Positions 24,721-35,600 of a stretch of DNA of 64,000 bases are shown here, piece after piece. The position numbers and the translations under genes were made by a program. Position 1 is the stretch's first letter, and the number at the start of each line of letters is the position of its first letter. A model generated the notes under the pieces. That model was not told the DNA's origin and ran no database searches. It saw only the letters and a program-made list of their open reading frames with translations. The stretch covers positions 1 to 64,000 of the forward strand of contig NZ_JAJVKV010000005.1 of NCBI RefSeq assembly GCF_024198175.1, given 5' to 3'. Source of the DNA: Pyxidicoccus xibeiensis. Lineage in GTDB: Bacteria > Myxococcota > Myxococcia > Myxococcales > Myxococcaceae.

Positions 24721-25551
24721 TCAGCCGCGCCAGGCACCGCGAGCGGCCGCGGCGGCGGCGTAGGCCTCGAAGTCCTTGGGGGCTCGCCCCGTGAGTCGCT
24801 GCACGACGTCGGTGGGCTTCGAGTCCCCGAGGTCCCGCAGCGCGGTGAACGCCTCGACCTCCTTCTCCGTCTGCTCACGCGGGAGGCCCAGCGCGCCCAT
24901 GGTGGCGAGGTAGGCCTCCGCGGTGCCTCGGTACTGGACCTTCCGGCCCGAGGCGCGGCTGATGATTCCGACGGCCTCCTCGAAGGTCAGCGCCCGGGGC
25001 CCGCTCAGCTCGTAGGTTCGACCGGCGTGGCCCGTCCCGGTGAGCACCGCCGCCGCGACTGCCGCGATGTCGTCGGCGTCCACGAACACCTGGCGTGCAT
25101 TGCCCAGTGGTACCGCGACCTCCCCCGCCATGACGGCCTCGCGGAAGACGCCCTCGTCGAAGTTCTGGTTGAACCAGTCCGGCCTCAGGATTGTCCAGTC
25201 CGTCCCGGACTCCCGCACGGTGCGCTCGGCCGCCATCAGGCGCTCGTCACCCATGGGCTCGATGGCCCTGCTGGACAGCAGCACGAGGTGCTTCACGCCC
25301 GCGTCCACCGCGCACCGGACGAAGGCTGGAGCCACGGGCAGCTCGTGCGGAGCCATGAGGTACATCCGCGAGGCTCCCGCCACCGCGGGCTCCCAGGTCT
25401 TCTGGTCGGCCCAGTCGAAGCGCACCTCGCCTTTTCGGGACGCGGCCCGGACCCGGACTCCGGCCGTACGCAGCAGCCCCGTCAACCGCCGGCCGGTGGT
25501 GCCGGTGGCTCCGAGGACGAGGACTTCGTTCTTCTTCACGTGGTCCGCCAT
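24721..25551 (-). CDS. NmrA-like NAD(P)-binding SDR protein
   Basis: A 276-residue atypical short-chain dehydrogenase. The N-terminal cofactor motif is VLVLGATGTTGRRLTGLL, followed by RAASRKGEVRFDW (NADP-type basic residue), MYLMAP, HLVLLSSRAIE and TILRPDWFNQNF. The usual Tyr-Lys catalytic pair is missing, as in NmrA and HSCARG relatives, which sense redox state or act as quinone or azo reductases. It lies 42 bases upstream of the methyltransferase on the same strand and may be co-transcribed with it. Function is inferred only at family level. Confidence 0.85.
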   Translation of the reverse strand: MADHVKKNEVLVLGATGTTGRRLTGLLRTAGVRVRAASRKGEVRFDWADQKTWEPAVAGASRMYLMAPHELPVAPAFVRCAVDAGVKHLVLLSSRAIEPMGDERLMAAERTVRESGTDWTILRPDWFNQNFDEGVFREAVMAGEVAVPLGNARQVFVDADDIAAVAAAVLTGTGHAGRTYELSGPRALTFEEAVGIISRASGRKVQYRGTAEAYLATMGALGLPREQTEKEVEAFTALRDLGDSKPTDVVQRLTGRAPKDFEAYAAAAAARGAWRG

Positions 25552-25964
25552 ACACGCTCCATCGTCAGGAACATGACCCGCCGTTTCTCAACCACGCGGG
25601 GTGAACACGCGAGCAGCCATCCGTCTTTCCGTTCGCTCTTCCACGCTGGAAGGCCCGGTTCGCGAGGTCACCGAGCTCACGTGTTGGACGATGGCTGTAC
25701 CTATTCGAAGTCGCTGGAATCCGAAGCGCGCGGCTTCGCCCGCTCTCCCCGGCGGGCCGCGACCGCCGCCAGCAGCACGCCCACGGGCTGGGCGAGCAGG
25801 ACGAGCATGGCCGCGACACGCCAGGGCCAGCTGCCACGGCCCCGACGATGAGCGGGAGTTTGTGACGAAGCGCTCCGGAGCCGTGTGGAAGGAGGGGACG
25901 GCCATTCCGTCATTGAATGGCGCAACCCCGCCTGTACATGCTGCCGCCCCGAACAGGGGGCAGG
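25552..25964. other. 413-base stretch without a confident gene; possible gene remnant
   Basis: No complete gene is convincing here. On the minus strand, 25701-25808 could encode a 35-residue fragment with one hydrophobic segment (LVLLAQPVGVLLAAVAARRG) and a polar tail ending in a stop; it lacks a ribosome site and looks like the C-terminal end of a lost membrane protein. Base composition is lower in GC than in the flanks around 25560-25720. The divergent promoters of the NmrA-like gene and the following gene should lie here. Confidence 0.4.
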
Positions 25965-27494
25965 ATGACGAGCGCGAGTGGCAGTGACAGCGGCATTCAG
26001 TTCCCGTCCACCCCGGACGGGCGGCGCAGCACGTCGGAGACCGCACGGGCCGTCTTCGAGGCGGCCTTCGACGCCATGGGCGCCGGGGCCTCGGGGGAAC
26101 TGCGCGCGGAGCGGCGCTGGCGCGAGCGCTATCCGCACTATCTGCGGCAACTGGTGGAGCACTCGCTGGAGCGCCCCGAGAATGCCATCGCCATCGCGCG
26201 CGCCGGCCTGGAGGCGACGCGGCGGGCGTTCCAGTTCTGGCGTGACGGGCAGCCGCGCACCCTCGATACGGCGATGGCCTCGCCCGCGGCGGAGGGCTTC
26301 CGCACGGCCACGCTCGAAGGGCGGGCTCGCACCGCCCCCACGACGTGGGAGGTGCCCTACCGCGGTCAGAGCCTCTCCGGTGACGCACTCCTGCGGCAGC
26401 TGGACGCCTGGGAGCGCGCGAGCGTCATCGAGGCCTCGCATGCCGAGGCGCTCCGGCTGGTGCAGCGCAACCCGGCGTGGCTGGACCTCTCCGACCGGAC
26501 GCTGGTGCTGCTCGGCGCGGCCTCGGAGGCGGGGCCGTTCCCGTGGCTCATGCGCTGGCGCGCGAATGTCGCCGCCGTGGACCTCCAGCGCCCCCGCGTA
26601 TGGCAGCGGCTCGTCGACCTCGCGTCCTCGGGCAATGGCCGGCTCCTCGCCCCGGTGGCCTCCACAGCGTCGGGAGGGGAGGGCGCCGAGCATGTGCTCG
26701 CCCACGCGGGCGCGGACCTGCTCACCCAGACGCCGGAGCTGGCGGCCTGGCTGCGCTCCCTTCCCGGGGACCTCGACGTGGCCTCGCTCGCCTATCTCGA
26801 CGGTGAGCGGCACGTGCGCGTGTCGGTGGCGATGGATGCCATCGTCACGGCGCTCTGCGAGGCCCGGCCGGCCACCTCGCTCGCGTACATGGCGACGCCG
26901 ACGGACGTGTTCGCCGTGCCCGAGGACGTCACCCGCGCGGCGGCCGCACGTTACGGACAGCGGGCCGCGCTCGGGCGCGCCACCCAGGCCACGCTGCGCG
27001 GGGTGAGCCGTGGCGCCCTCTACCAGCCGAATGTCAGCCGCATCGTCGAGAGCAGCAACGGCCAGCGCTATGGCACGGTGGACTGCATCATCCTGCAGCA
27101 GGGGCCCAACTACGCGCTGGCCAAGCGGCTGCAACAGTGGCGGGCCCTCGTCTCGCGAGCGGCGGGGCAGCGCGTGTCCATCAACGTGGCGCCGTCCACC
27201 GCGACGCACTCGGTGGTGAAGAACCCCCTGCTGGCCGCCGGCTTCCGGGGTGCCTCCACCTTCGGCGTGGAGATCTTCGAGCCCGCGACCACCAACGCGT
27301 TGATGGCGGCGCTCTGGGTGCATGACCTGCGAAACCCGGCGGCGCTGTCCGACCCCCGGGTGCCGCTGCGGCACCCGCTGGAGCTCATCATGCAGGGGGC
27401 CAACCACGGCGGCATGTGGCGCCTGCCCTACCTGCCGCGCTCGGTGCTGCCACTGGCCGCCCTCGTCGGCTTCACGCGCCGCTCGATGTACTGA
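25965..27494 (+). CDS. Conserved hypothetical protein, 509 residues
   Basis: A large soluble protein that I do not recognise. It has no signal peptide. The N-terminal 130 residues are charged and helical (RAVFEAAFDAMGAG, HSLERPENAIAIARAGLEATRR), the middle has alternating strands and helices (VLLGAASEAGPFPWLMRWRAN with a Rossmann-like turn, then LAYLDGERHVRVSVAMDAIV), and the C-terminal third contains HSVVKNPLLAAGFRGA and HPLELIMQGANHGGMWRLPYLPRS, which look like conserved motifs. The GASEAGPFPWLMRWRANVAAVDL segment resembles a nucleotide or SAM-binding beta-alpha-beta unit, only weakly. The start is uncertain: ATG at 25965 follows a ggcagg sequence; ATGs at 25917 and 25938 are in frame. A methyltransferase gene follows 104 bases later. 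Confidence 0.7.
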   Translation: MTSASGSDSGIQFPSTPDGRRSTSETARAVFEAAFDAMGAGASGELRAERRWRERYPHYLRQLVEHSLERPENAIAIARAGLEATRRAFQFWRDGQPRTLDTAMASPAAEGFRTATLEGRARTAPTTWEVPYRGQSLSGDALLRQLDAWERASVIEASHAEALRLVQRNPAWLDLSDRTLVLLGAASEAGPFPWLMRWRANVAAVDLQRPRVWQRLVDLASSGNGRLLAPVASTASGGEGAEHVLAHAGADLLTQTPELAAWLRSLPGDLDVASLAYLDGERHVRVSVAMDAIVTALCEARPATSLAYMATPTDVFAVPEDVTRAAAARYGQRAALGRATQATLRGVSRGALYQPNVSRIVESSNGQRYGTVDCIILQQGPNYALAKRLQQWRALVSRAAGQRVSINVAPSTATHSVVKNPLLAAGFRGASTFGVEIFEPATTNALMAALWVHDLRNPAALSDPRVPLRHPLELIMQGANHGGMWRLPYLPRSVLPLAALVGFTRRSMY

Positions 27495-27598
27495 GGGCGC
27501 CTGCGCCCGGCGCTTCCCGCGCTGCTTCGACTTCTGTCGTCGGACATCGCACAGCCCTGCCAGCCAGCGGGTCGACCACGCTGGCCCTGGAGCCGAAG

Positions 27599-28534
27599 AT
27601 GCACTCCGTGACGAGAGCCCGCCCCAGCGGCACCGCGACCAAGATTGCCCGCTTCATGCTGCTGCTCGACTCGACTCCCCGGCTCGAGCGGGTGCTGCCC
27701 TCCGGGGCCGCGGAAACGGTCGAAGCCCTCCTGCGAGCATCCGGCGCGGTGCGGCGGCGCGAGGTCGACATGATGCGCGGGCGCACGGGGGCGCGGCTGT
27801 ATGAGACCGCGGAGCGGCTCCTCGGGCGGGGCCAGCTCTTGTGGTTCGGGGTGCGCAAGCGCTGGATGCACGAGGCCGTCGAGCAGGCCCTCGCCGAGGG
27901 TGCGCGGCAGGTGCTCGTGGTCGGCGCCGGGTTCGACCCGCTGGCGGTGAGCGTGGCCCGCCGTCATCCGGACGTGACGTGCGTCGAGGTCGATGCACCG
28001 GCCACGGCGGAGCCCAAGCGCGCCGGCATCCAGGGGGCCGGGCTCGCGCGGCCCAACCACGTCGTCCTCGCCGCGGACCTCGCATCGAAGTCACTCGAGG
28101 AAGTCCTGCGGCCGACGGGCTGGCGCGCCGACGTCCGGAGCGTCGTCGTGGCCGAGGGGCTCCTCATGTACCTGGCGCCCGCGCAGGTCACAGCGTTCCT
28201 CGCCCAGGTGCGCGCGTGCACCGGCCCTGGAAGCCGGCTGGCCTTCAGCTCCATGGAGGTGGACGAGGAGGGGCAGCCGCGCGTGGTCTTCGCCGGGCGG
28301 CTGCTCGGGAGGCTGATTCGCTTCTCGCTCCGGCTCACGGGGGAGCCCCTCCGGTGGGGAATCGCTCCAGCGGCAGCCCCTGCGTTCCTCTCCGGCGCCG
28401 GGTATCGCGTCCTGGACCAGCCCACCCCTCGGGGGCTGCGAGAGCGCTTCCTCTCGCCCATCGGCCTCGACGAGGAGCCGCTCGCGCCGTACGAGCACCT
28501 CGTGCTCGCCGAGGTCTCCGCCAGTGAGCGCTGA
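27599..28534 (+). CDS. PPM1/leucine carboxyl methyltransferase-like SAM methyltransferase
   Basis: A 311-residue class I methyltransferase of the LCMT/TcmP type (the family that also includes the mycobacterial O-methyltransferases TIGR00027). Evidence: RKRWMHEAVEQALAEGARQVLVVGAGFDPLAV (helix then motif I), VTCVEVDAPAT (motif II acidic), VVVAEGLLMYLAPAQVTAFL (motif IV-like, with the typical EGLLMYL), and a C-terminal PYEHLVLAE strand. Such enzymes methylate carboxyl or hydroxyl groups of small molecules or proteins. The ATG at 27599 is chosen because similarity begins shortly after it. The preceding gene is on the same strand, so they may form one unit. Confidence 0.85.
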   Translation: MHSVTRARPSGTATKIARFMLLLDSTPRLERVLPSGAAETVEALLRASGAVRRREVDMMRGRTGARLYETAERLLGRGQLLWFGVRKRWMHEAVEQALAEGARQVLVVGAGFDPLAVSVARRHPDVTCVEVDAPATAEPKRAGIQGAGLARPNHVVLAADLASKSLEEVLRPTGWRADVRSVVVAEGLLMYLAPAQVTAFLAQVRACTGPGSRLAFSSMEVDEEGQPRVVFAGRLLGRLIRFSLRLTGEPLRWGIAPAAAPAFLSGAGYRVLDQPTPRGLRERFLSPIGLDEEPLAPYEHLVLAEVSASER

Positions 28535-28605
28535 GGCGCGCGTCGCCTCCTGGCCTTCCGGGCCGCGGCTTGCTGCCTCTACACTGTCTCCCTTCCGGAG
28601 ACTTC

Positions 28606-29736
<1,131 letters not shown>

Positions 29737-29746
29737 CGGCGCCGCG

Positions 29747-30568
29747 TCAGGCGCCCAGCCGCTCGAGCAGCTCGCGAACCCGCAGCGCGAAGGCGCGGGG
29801 CTGCTCGAGGTTGGGCAGGTGCGCGCAGCCCGCCATCACCCGCAGGTCCGCGCCCGGGATGCCGCGCGCGAGCAGGGCGCAGCGCTCCTGGAGGTGCGGC
29901 ACGTCGAGGTCTCCGCACACCACCCGCGTCGGCACGCGCAGCTCGCCGAGCCTCGGCAGCGCCGGTGGGGGCTCGCGCTCCACGCCGGGTGACGGTGCGC
30001 GCAGCGCGATGCCGTTCATGTCGAGGAAGAGCGCACGCGCCGCGCCACCCACCCGGCCCTCGGGGCTGTCCGGGCCGTCCAGCCACAGGTGGGCCTCCAG
30101 GGCGTTGACGCGCTCCACGTCGCCCCGGGCCTCCGCCTCCTCGAGGTGCGCCGAGAGGCGGGCCACCGAGGGCGCGGGCTCGGCGGGGACAGGAGCACCG
30201 CTCACCGCGGGGGCGACGAGCACGAGGCTTCGCACCCGGTCCGGATGCGCGAGCGTGAAGTCGAGGGCCACCCGTCCGCCCTGAGAGCAGCCCACGAGGA
30301 CCGCCTGGCGCGCGCCGAGCGAGTCGAGCACGGCGGCCAGGTCGTCCACGTGGCTGAAGGGCCCGGGCACTCCACGACTCTCTCCGAAGCCGCGCCGGTC
30401 ATACGCAAGCGCGTGGTGGGTGGAGGCGAAGGCCTCGAGCTCGGTGCGCCACATCCGCCGGTCCGCCACGCCCGCGTGCAGGAACACCAGCGCCGGCCCC
30501 CGGCCCGCGTGCTCGCCTGTGAGAGTCCACTGCCCCTGCGTGACTTCGAAGCGCTCGTGTATCGGCAT
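29747..30568 (-). CDS. Alpha/beta hydrolase
   Basis: A 273-residue alpha/beta hydrolase. HAGVADRRMW is the oxyanion-loop region, YDRRGFGES the characteristic strand-turn, GCSQGGRVALDF holds the nucleophile Ser (about residue 94), VCGDLDVPH the acid strand and GCAHLPNLEQP the catalytic His. No signal peptide, so it acts in the cytoplasm. Its closest general likeness is the broad 3-oxoadipate enol-lactonase and haloperoxidase-like group, but the substrate cannot be assigned. The gene converges with the beta-helix lipoprotein gene, their stops being about 11 bases apart. Confidence 0.88.
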   Translation of the reverse strand: MPIHERFEVTQGQWTLTGEHAGRGPALVFLHAGVADRRMWRTELEAFASTHHALAYDRRGFGESRGVPGPFSHVDDLAAVLDSLGARQAVLVGCSQGGRVALDFTLAHPDRVRSLVLVAPAVSGAPVPAEPAPSVARLSAHLEEAEARGDVERVNALEAHLWLDGPDSPEGRVGGAARALFLDMNGIALRAPSPGVEREPPPALPRLGELRVPTRVVCGDLDVPHLQERCALLARGIPGADLRVMAGCAHLPNLEQPRAFALRVRELLERLGA

Positions 30569-30659
30569 GGGCTCAACTTAGCGACAGGCTGCGATGACCC
30601 GGAAAATACAGCAGACCTCTCCTCTGTTGCCTGGACGCTTCACCAAGGGAGTTCACGAC

Positions 30660-31544
30660 ATGAAGAAGCCAAGCTGGAGCTTTCCGTTGGGAACGATTTC
30701 CGCGCTGCTCCTGAGCGTGCCGGGCCTGGCGGGGGCAGCACCCTTCACCGAGAACTGGGCGTCGTATCCGTCACCCTATTTCTACAGCTACGGCGGAGCC
30801 GCGAACTCGGCGTCGTCTGTCTCGCAGTCCGGCACGACGGATGGGCGCGCGCTGCGGCTGCGACTGTCGGCCTACCCGGCGGCGGGGGTCGGCGGAGGCA
30901 TCACCCAGGAGAGCTCGGCGCGCTACAAGTACGGGACGTTCACCACCCGGCTGAAGACCCCGAGCTGCTCGACGCAGCCGAACACGGGCATCGTCACGGG
31001 CTTCTTCACGTACTTCAATGACGGCGGCGACTACAACGGCAATGGCCTGCCGGACAACAGCGAGATTGACTTCGAGTGGCTGTGTGCCGAGCCCCAGGTC
31101 ATCTACCTCACGATGTACACGGACTTCGGGCCCACCGCGCATCGGCGCGTCTCGCGAATCCTCAACCTGGCCACCGGCACCCTCCACTCCACCTGCTACT
31201 ACGAGAGCTTCAGCGGGCCCTGCCAGCCGCTCGCGGGCAACGAGAACCTGCCCGCGACGATTCCGGCACTGCCGGGGTACAACTCCAGCACGGCGTATTA
31301 CGAGTATGGCTTCACCTGGACGGCGAGCCGCGTGACGTGGTGGGTGGTCCACCCCACCAGCGGCCAGCGAATCACGCTGTGGGACTACCAGGGGCCGGCC
31401 TCGCGCATCCCCGCCAACAGCTCCCACTTCCTGACCAACACCTGGCATACGAATGACTGGACGCCGCCCAGCCGCCCGCTGGCGACCCAGCCGCCGAACT
31501 CGACGCGGTATGCCTACGTGGACTGGACGGCGTACGTGCCCTGA
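30660..31544 (+). CDS. Secreted glycoside hydrolase family 16 protein
   Basis: A 294-residue exported enzyme. The start at 30660 follows an aaggga ribosome site and gives a Sec signal (SFPLGTISALLLSVPGLAGA). The GH16 catalytic motif is visible as NSEIDFEWL at about residue 140, with Glu-x-Asp-x-Glu spacing typical of the licheninase-like branch rather than the ExDxxE of laminarinases. Strand repeats such as YKYGTFTTRLK, YYEYGFTWTASRVTWWV and aromatic residues fit the family jelly roll. It probably cleaves a beta-glucan or related polysaccharide outside the cell. A longer frame upstream is unlikely because it would bury the signal. Confidence 0.9.
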   Translation: MKKPSWSFPLGTISALLLSVPGLAGAAPFTENWASYPSPYFYSYGGAANSASSVSQSGTTDGRALRLRLSAYPAAGVGGGITQESSARYKYGTFTTRLKTPSCSTQPNTGIVTGFFTYFNDGGDYNGNGLPDNSEIDFEWLCAEPQVIYLTMYTDFGPTAHRRVSRILNLATGTLHSTCYYESFSGPCQPLAGNENLPATIPALPGYNSSTAYYEYGFTWTASRVTWWVVHPTSGQRITLWDYQGPASRIPANSSHFLTNTWHTNDWTPPSRPLATQPPNSTRYAYVDWTAYVP

Positions 31545-31593
31545 GGCCGGCATGCTGGACGACGGCCGCCGGTGGAGGCGTCACCGGGCGGCC

Positions 31594-32613
31594 CTACGGC
31601 CACAGGTTCTGCCACTCGGGGAAGAGCTGTGCGTCCCGCGCCACGCAGGCGTGCGGCTCCGTGGGGCACAGCCCCGTGGTGCTGGTGAAGCGGGTCCACT
31701 GCGCGTTCAGCCGCTCGGGCGCCCAGTGTCTGACGGCGTCCGCGTCGCACGCGTCAACGGTGTAGCCGCTGGGGCTCCGGCCGCGGGCCACGAGGCCGCG
31801 GTACGTGTCGGCGCCGGGCGCCGTGGTGAGCGGCGGCAGGGACCAGCTTGCGATGGGCCCCACGCCGCCGAGCGCGTCGCAGGGCGAGGCGAGCATGACG
31901 ACGCGGCGCACGCCGTAGTCCCTGCCGATGACGCCCGCGTGGCCGCCGCCCTGCGAGTGCCCGGAGAGGATGAGCTTCGCCGGGTTGAGCCGGCACGCCA
32001 CGGTGCAGGTGGGGTTCACGAGGAAGCTGCCCCAGTTGCCGGAAGGGTCCCCCGTGTCGCGCAGGTACACGAGCAGCCGGGTGAGCCGGGGGATGATGGC
32101 GTCTTCCCGCGACAGCGAGGTCACCGCGCTGCCGGGCTGAACGTCGCCGGTGATGAGCGTGCGGCGGGTGGCGAGGAAGCAGGCATCATTCACGCCGCAG
32201 AGCTGACCGATGGACGGCTGGTTCTGGTACGTGAGCCCGATGGCGCGGTAGCCCTTGGAGGTCGCGCTGGCATACAGGTTGTGGTCGGCGTCCAGGTGCT
32301 GCCCGTCGAGATAGGCTTCGGGCCAGCCGCCCGTGCCTGGCAGGAAGACGACGAGCTCCGCCTTCGTCGGCTGCCGGGGACGCATGACGACGTGCGGCTC
32401 GGGGTACTTCCCCGAGCCGGGTGTCCCCGCCTCCGCGGGCGTGACGAGCCGGCAGATGGCTCCCGTGGGCCCGGTGCAGGTGCTCACGCCTTGCTCCAGC
32501 GTCCCGGCCGGCGGAGCCGTCGCGGGCTCCGGCCCCGCTCCGCACCCCATGACCAGTCCCAGCCCCAGCGCAACGGGGGCACACCACCGCATCCACATGC
32601 TCGGCTTGCTCAA
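31594..32613 (-). CDS. Secreted alpha/beta hydrolase lipoprotein, BPSS1187-like
   Basis: A 339-residue lipoprotein. From a TTG at 32613, preceded by a gaggagg ribosome site eight bases away, the protein reads MSKPSMWMRWCAPVALGLGL then VMGCGAG, a lipobox at about residue 24; an ATG at 32598 would also keep the signal. The core has VVFLPGTGGWPEAYLDGQHL, then AKLILSGHSQGGGHAGVIG with the nucleophile Ser, and a late region with DACDADAVRHW. This resembles the BPSS1187-type hydrolases of unknown substrate. Several Cys pairs (CTGPTGAIC, CGVNDAC, CTVAC) suggest disulfides in the periplasm or on the cell surface. Confidence 0.83.
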   Translation of the reverse strand: MSKPSMWMRWCAPVALGLGLVMGCGAGPEPATAPPAGTLEQGVSTCTGPTGAICRLVTPAEAGTPGSGKYPEPHVVMRPRQPTKAELVVFLPGTGGWPEAYLDGQHLDADHNLYASATSKGYRAIGLTYQNQPSIGQLCGVNDACFLATRRTLITGDVQPGSAVTSLSREDAIIPRLTRLLVYLRDTGDPSGNWGSFLVNPTCTVACRLNPAKLILSGHSQGGGHAGVIGRDYGVRRVVMLASPCDALGGVGPIASWSLPPLTTAPGADTYRGLVARGRSPSGYTVDACDADAVRHWAPERLNAQWTRFTSTTGLCPTEPHACVARDAQLFPEWQNLWP

Positions 32614-32695
32614 AGCAGACGCCTCCTCATGGCCAGCCGGCTCATTCCCGCTGGCGGCCGCCGCTTCCACGGCGCGCTCCGGGCTCCAACACGCT

Positions 32696-35600
32696 CTATT
32701 CGGAATGGTTGCGGGGCAGGTGCAGCAGCTCCAGGGTCTCCATGGCCCGGCGTTCGAAGAAGCGGCTCTCCTGGTGCCGGGCCACCTCCAGCGCCCGGTG
32801 GAGGCTGGCGCGTGCCGCGTCTTCGTCACCCCTCCGCCAGAGCAGCTGCCCCTTCAGGTGGTGGAGCTCGGCCTCGACGCTGCGCTCGTCGAGCGCCTCC
32901 ACCCAGCCCAGGGCCTCGTCCACGGCCTCCAGCCCGGACTCGAGCTCCCCGCACCCCAGGTGCAGGTCGGCCAGCAGGACGAAGCAGTAGGGCATTCCCT
33001 TGCGCATCCCCGCGTCGGCCCACTTCTGGATGCACGCGCGCAGCCCTCCGGCCTTCCCCCGCTTCTCCAGGCCCCACACGTGCAGGGCCTCCGCCACTCC
33101 GACGCAGCTCGACAGGTTGTAGTGCACCGTCAGCGGAGTCAGCTTCGCGGACAGGGCGTGGGCGCGCTCCAGGTCTCCACACTGCTGGAAGAAGACGCTC
33201 GCATAGACGAGCGCGAGGGACTCCGTCATGGGGCAGCGCAGCGTCTCGAGGTGTCGCAAGGCCTGCTCACAGTTGCTCACGGCTTCCGGACAGGGGCCGT
33301 CGAGCAGGAGCCGCGCCAGGGCCGGGATGACACACGCCAGCACGCGAGGTGAATAGCAATACACCTTCGACAGCGCCCGCTCCCGCTCGAGGTCGAACTC
33401 CGGGCCCAGCAGCTCGCGGGCCCGCTCGAAGTGGTCCAGCGCCGGCCGGAACCGGCCCTGGAGGAACAGGCAGTCGCCCAGCCACAGGCTCCCCACGCCC
33501 TGCACTTCCGGGGAGCCCGTGCGCTCGCCCACGTCGACCAGGGCCTTCGCCATGTCGAGCGCGGCCGCGTAGTGGGCCCGCTGGACATGCCAGAAGAAGA
33601 GGCCGGAGAGCGCTGGCGGGAGCAGGTCGGCCTCCCCGGTCTGGTGACACAGCTCCCGGGCGTGGAGGAAGAGGTCCTTCACCTCGTCCTGGGTGCTCCG
33701 GGTGAGCAGCATCGGCACGCCCATCTCCAGCAGCAGCCGCAGCTCCTCCGCCACACGGGCCGTCCCCGAGGGGAGCTGGGCCAGCGCGTTCCTGGCCTGC
33801 TGGTAGTGATGCACGGCCTCCGTGTAGGCCCGGTGCCCCATGGCCAGCCGCCCCGCCTCCTTCCACCAGTGATGGGCCTGGGCCCACTCCCGCGCCTGGG
33901 TGAAGTGGTGGGCCACCCATTCCGGAGGGAACCCGGAGGGCTCCGCGACGTGCTCGGCCAGGTGCCAGGCGATGCGCTGGTGGACCCTGCGCCGCTCGGG
34001 AGGGGGCAGCGACTCGCGCGCCTGCTCCTGCAACAGGGCATGGCGGAACTCGTACCGCGCCTCCCGTGCCGCGTCATTCCTCCGGAGGAGCCCGGCGGCC
34101 ACCAGCGCCTCGAGTCCGGGACGCAGCGCCTCGGCCGGCTCCTCCACGCAGGCGGCGAGCAGGGACGGGGAGAAGCCACCGCCGAGGATGGCGCAGCGCC
34201 GGGCCAGGTCCCGCTGCTCGCGGGGAAGTGAGTCCAGCCGGGCCTGCAGCAGGGCCTGCAGGGGAATGGGAATGGCCGGGGCGTTCGCGTGGCCTCGGGC
34301 AGTCGCGGCCTCGCTCAGGAACATGCGGGCCATCTCCTCGATGAAGAGCGGGTTGCCGTCGGTCTTCTCGCGCAGGTGCCGGAGCTTGTCCTCGGAGAGG
34401 TGCTGGCCGCGCGTCACCTCGGCCACCAGGGCCGTGGTGTGCTCCACCGACAGGCGCGGCAGGACGAGCCTGTGGAACCCGGACGCGGTGGCGAGGGGCA
34501 GCTGGAGCTCGGGACGGGCGGTGAGCAGCACGCAGAGCCGGGCCGACCGCGTCCGGGCGAGCAGGTACCTCAGCAGGTCCAGGGTGGAGGGGTCCGCCCA
34601 GTGGAGGTCCTCGATGATGAGCAGCGCCGGGCGGGCCGCCGCGTCCCTGGCTCCGGTCAGCTCCAGGAGGAGGCTGACGAGCAGCTCCAGGAACTGGGCC
34701 TGCCGGCGCTGCGCGCCTTCAGGGCATGGGGCCTCGGCGCCGGGCAGACAGAGCAGGGATTCGAGCAGCGGCAGGAGCTCCTCACGCGAGCCGCCGAGCG
34801 CCTCCAGCGTCTGGCGCACGCGCCGCCGCCACTGCTCCGGTGAGGCCTCCGCGGGCAGGGCGAAGAGCTGTCGCAGCAGCTGGCTGAACGGGAAGAGGGG
34901 ACTGGTGCTGGACTCCTGCCAGCACTGCGCCGCGACCTGGCACCCCGCCTCGGGGCCCACCTGCGCGCGCAGCTCCCGCAGCAGCCGGGACTTGCCAATG
35001 CCGGCTTCACCCTGGAGCAGGAGGAGGGCGCCGTGTCCCTCGCGCGCCCGCGCCCAGTGCTCCCGGAGCTGGCGCAGCTCCTCGCTCCTCCCCACCAGCG
35101 GCGACAGGCCTGGAGGAGACATCCGCTCGAAGCGCAGCGGCTCCTGGCGCTCCCGCAGCAGGCGGTGGAGGGCGACGGGCCCCGGCTGCGAGGCAAGGGG
35201 CTCCGTGACGAAGGCGCCTCGAAGCCCCTGGAACGTGCTCTGGCTCAGCAGCACCGCGCCGGCCTCCGCCTGGCGCGCCGCCCGGACCGCCAGCAGGTGC
35301 GCGTCTCCCTGGATGGCCGCGGAGGCGCCGCTGTGGCGTGCCGCGAGGGGGCTCAGGACGACCGAGGCCGTATGCAGCCCCACCCGGACGGAGAAGCGCG
35401 CGCGCGGCATCGTGGCCAGCTCCAGCCCCGCCCGCACGGCGCGCGGCAGCGCGTCTTCATCGGAGCGTGGGTGGCCAAGGCATCCGAGCACCTCGTCTCC
35501 CATGCACTGCAGCACCGTGCCGTCCTGCCGCAGGAGGTGTTCCGAGCACGCTTGCTGGAAGGCGGCCTGCAGCTCCCCGAGCGCCTCCTCATCGAGCGGC

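Noticed and set aside
25601..25987. Plus-strand 128-codon frame in the gap before the 509-residue gene
   Set aside because: No ribosome site, no domain and no codon bias; it overlaps the start of the next gene.
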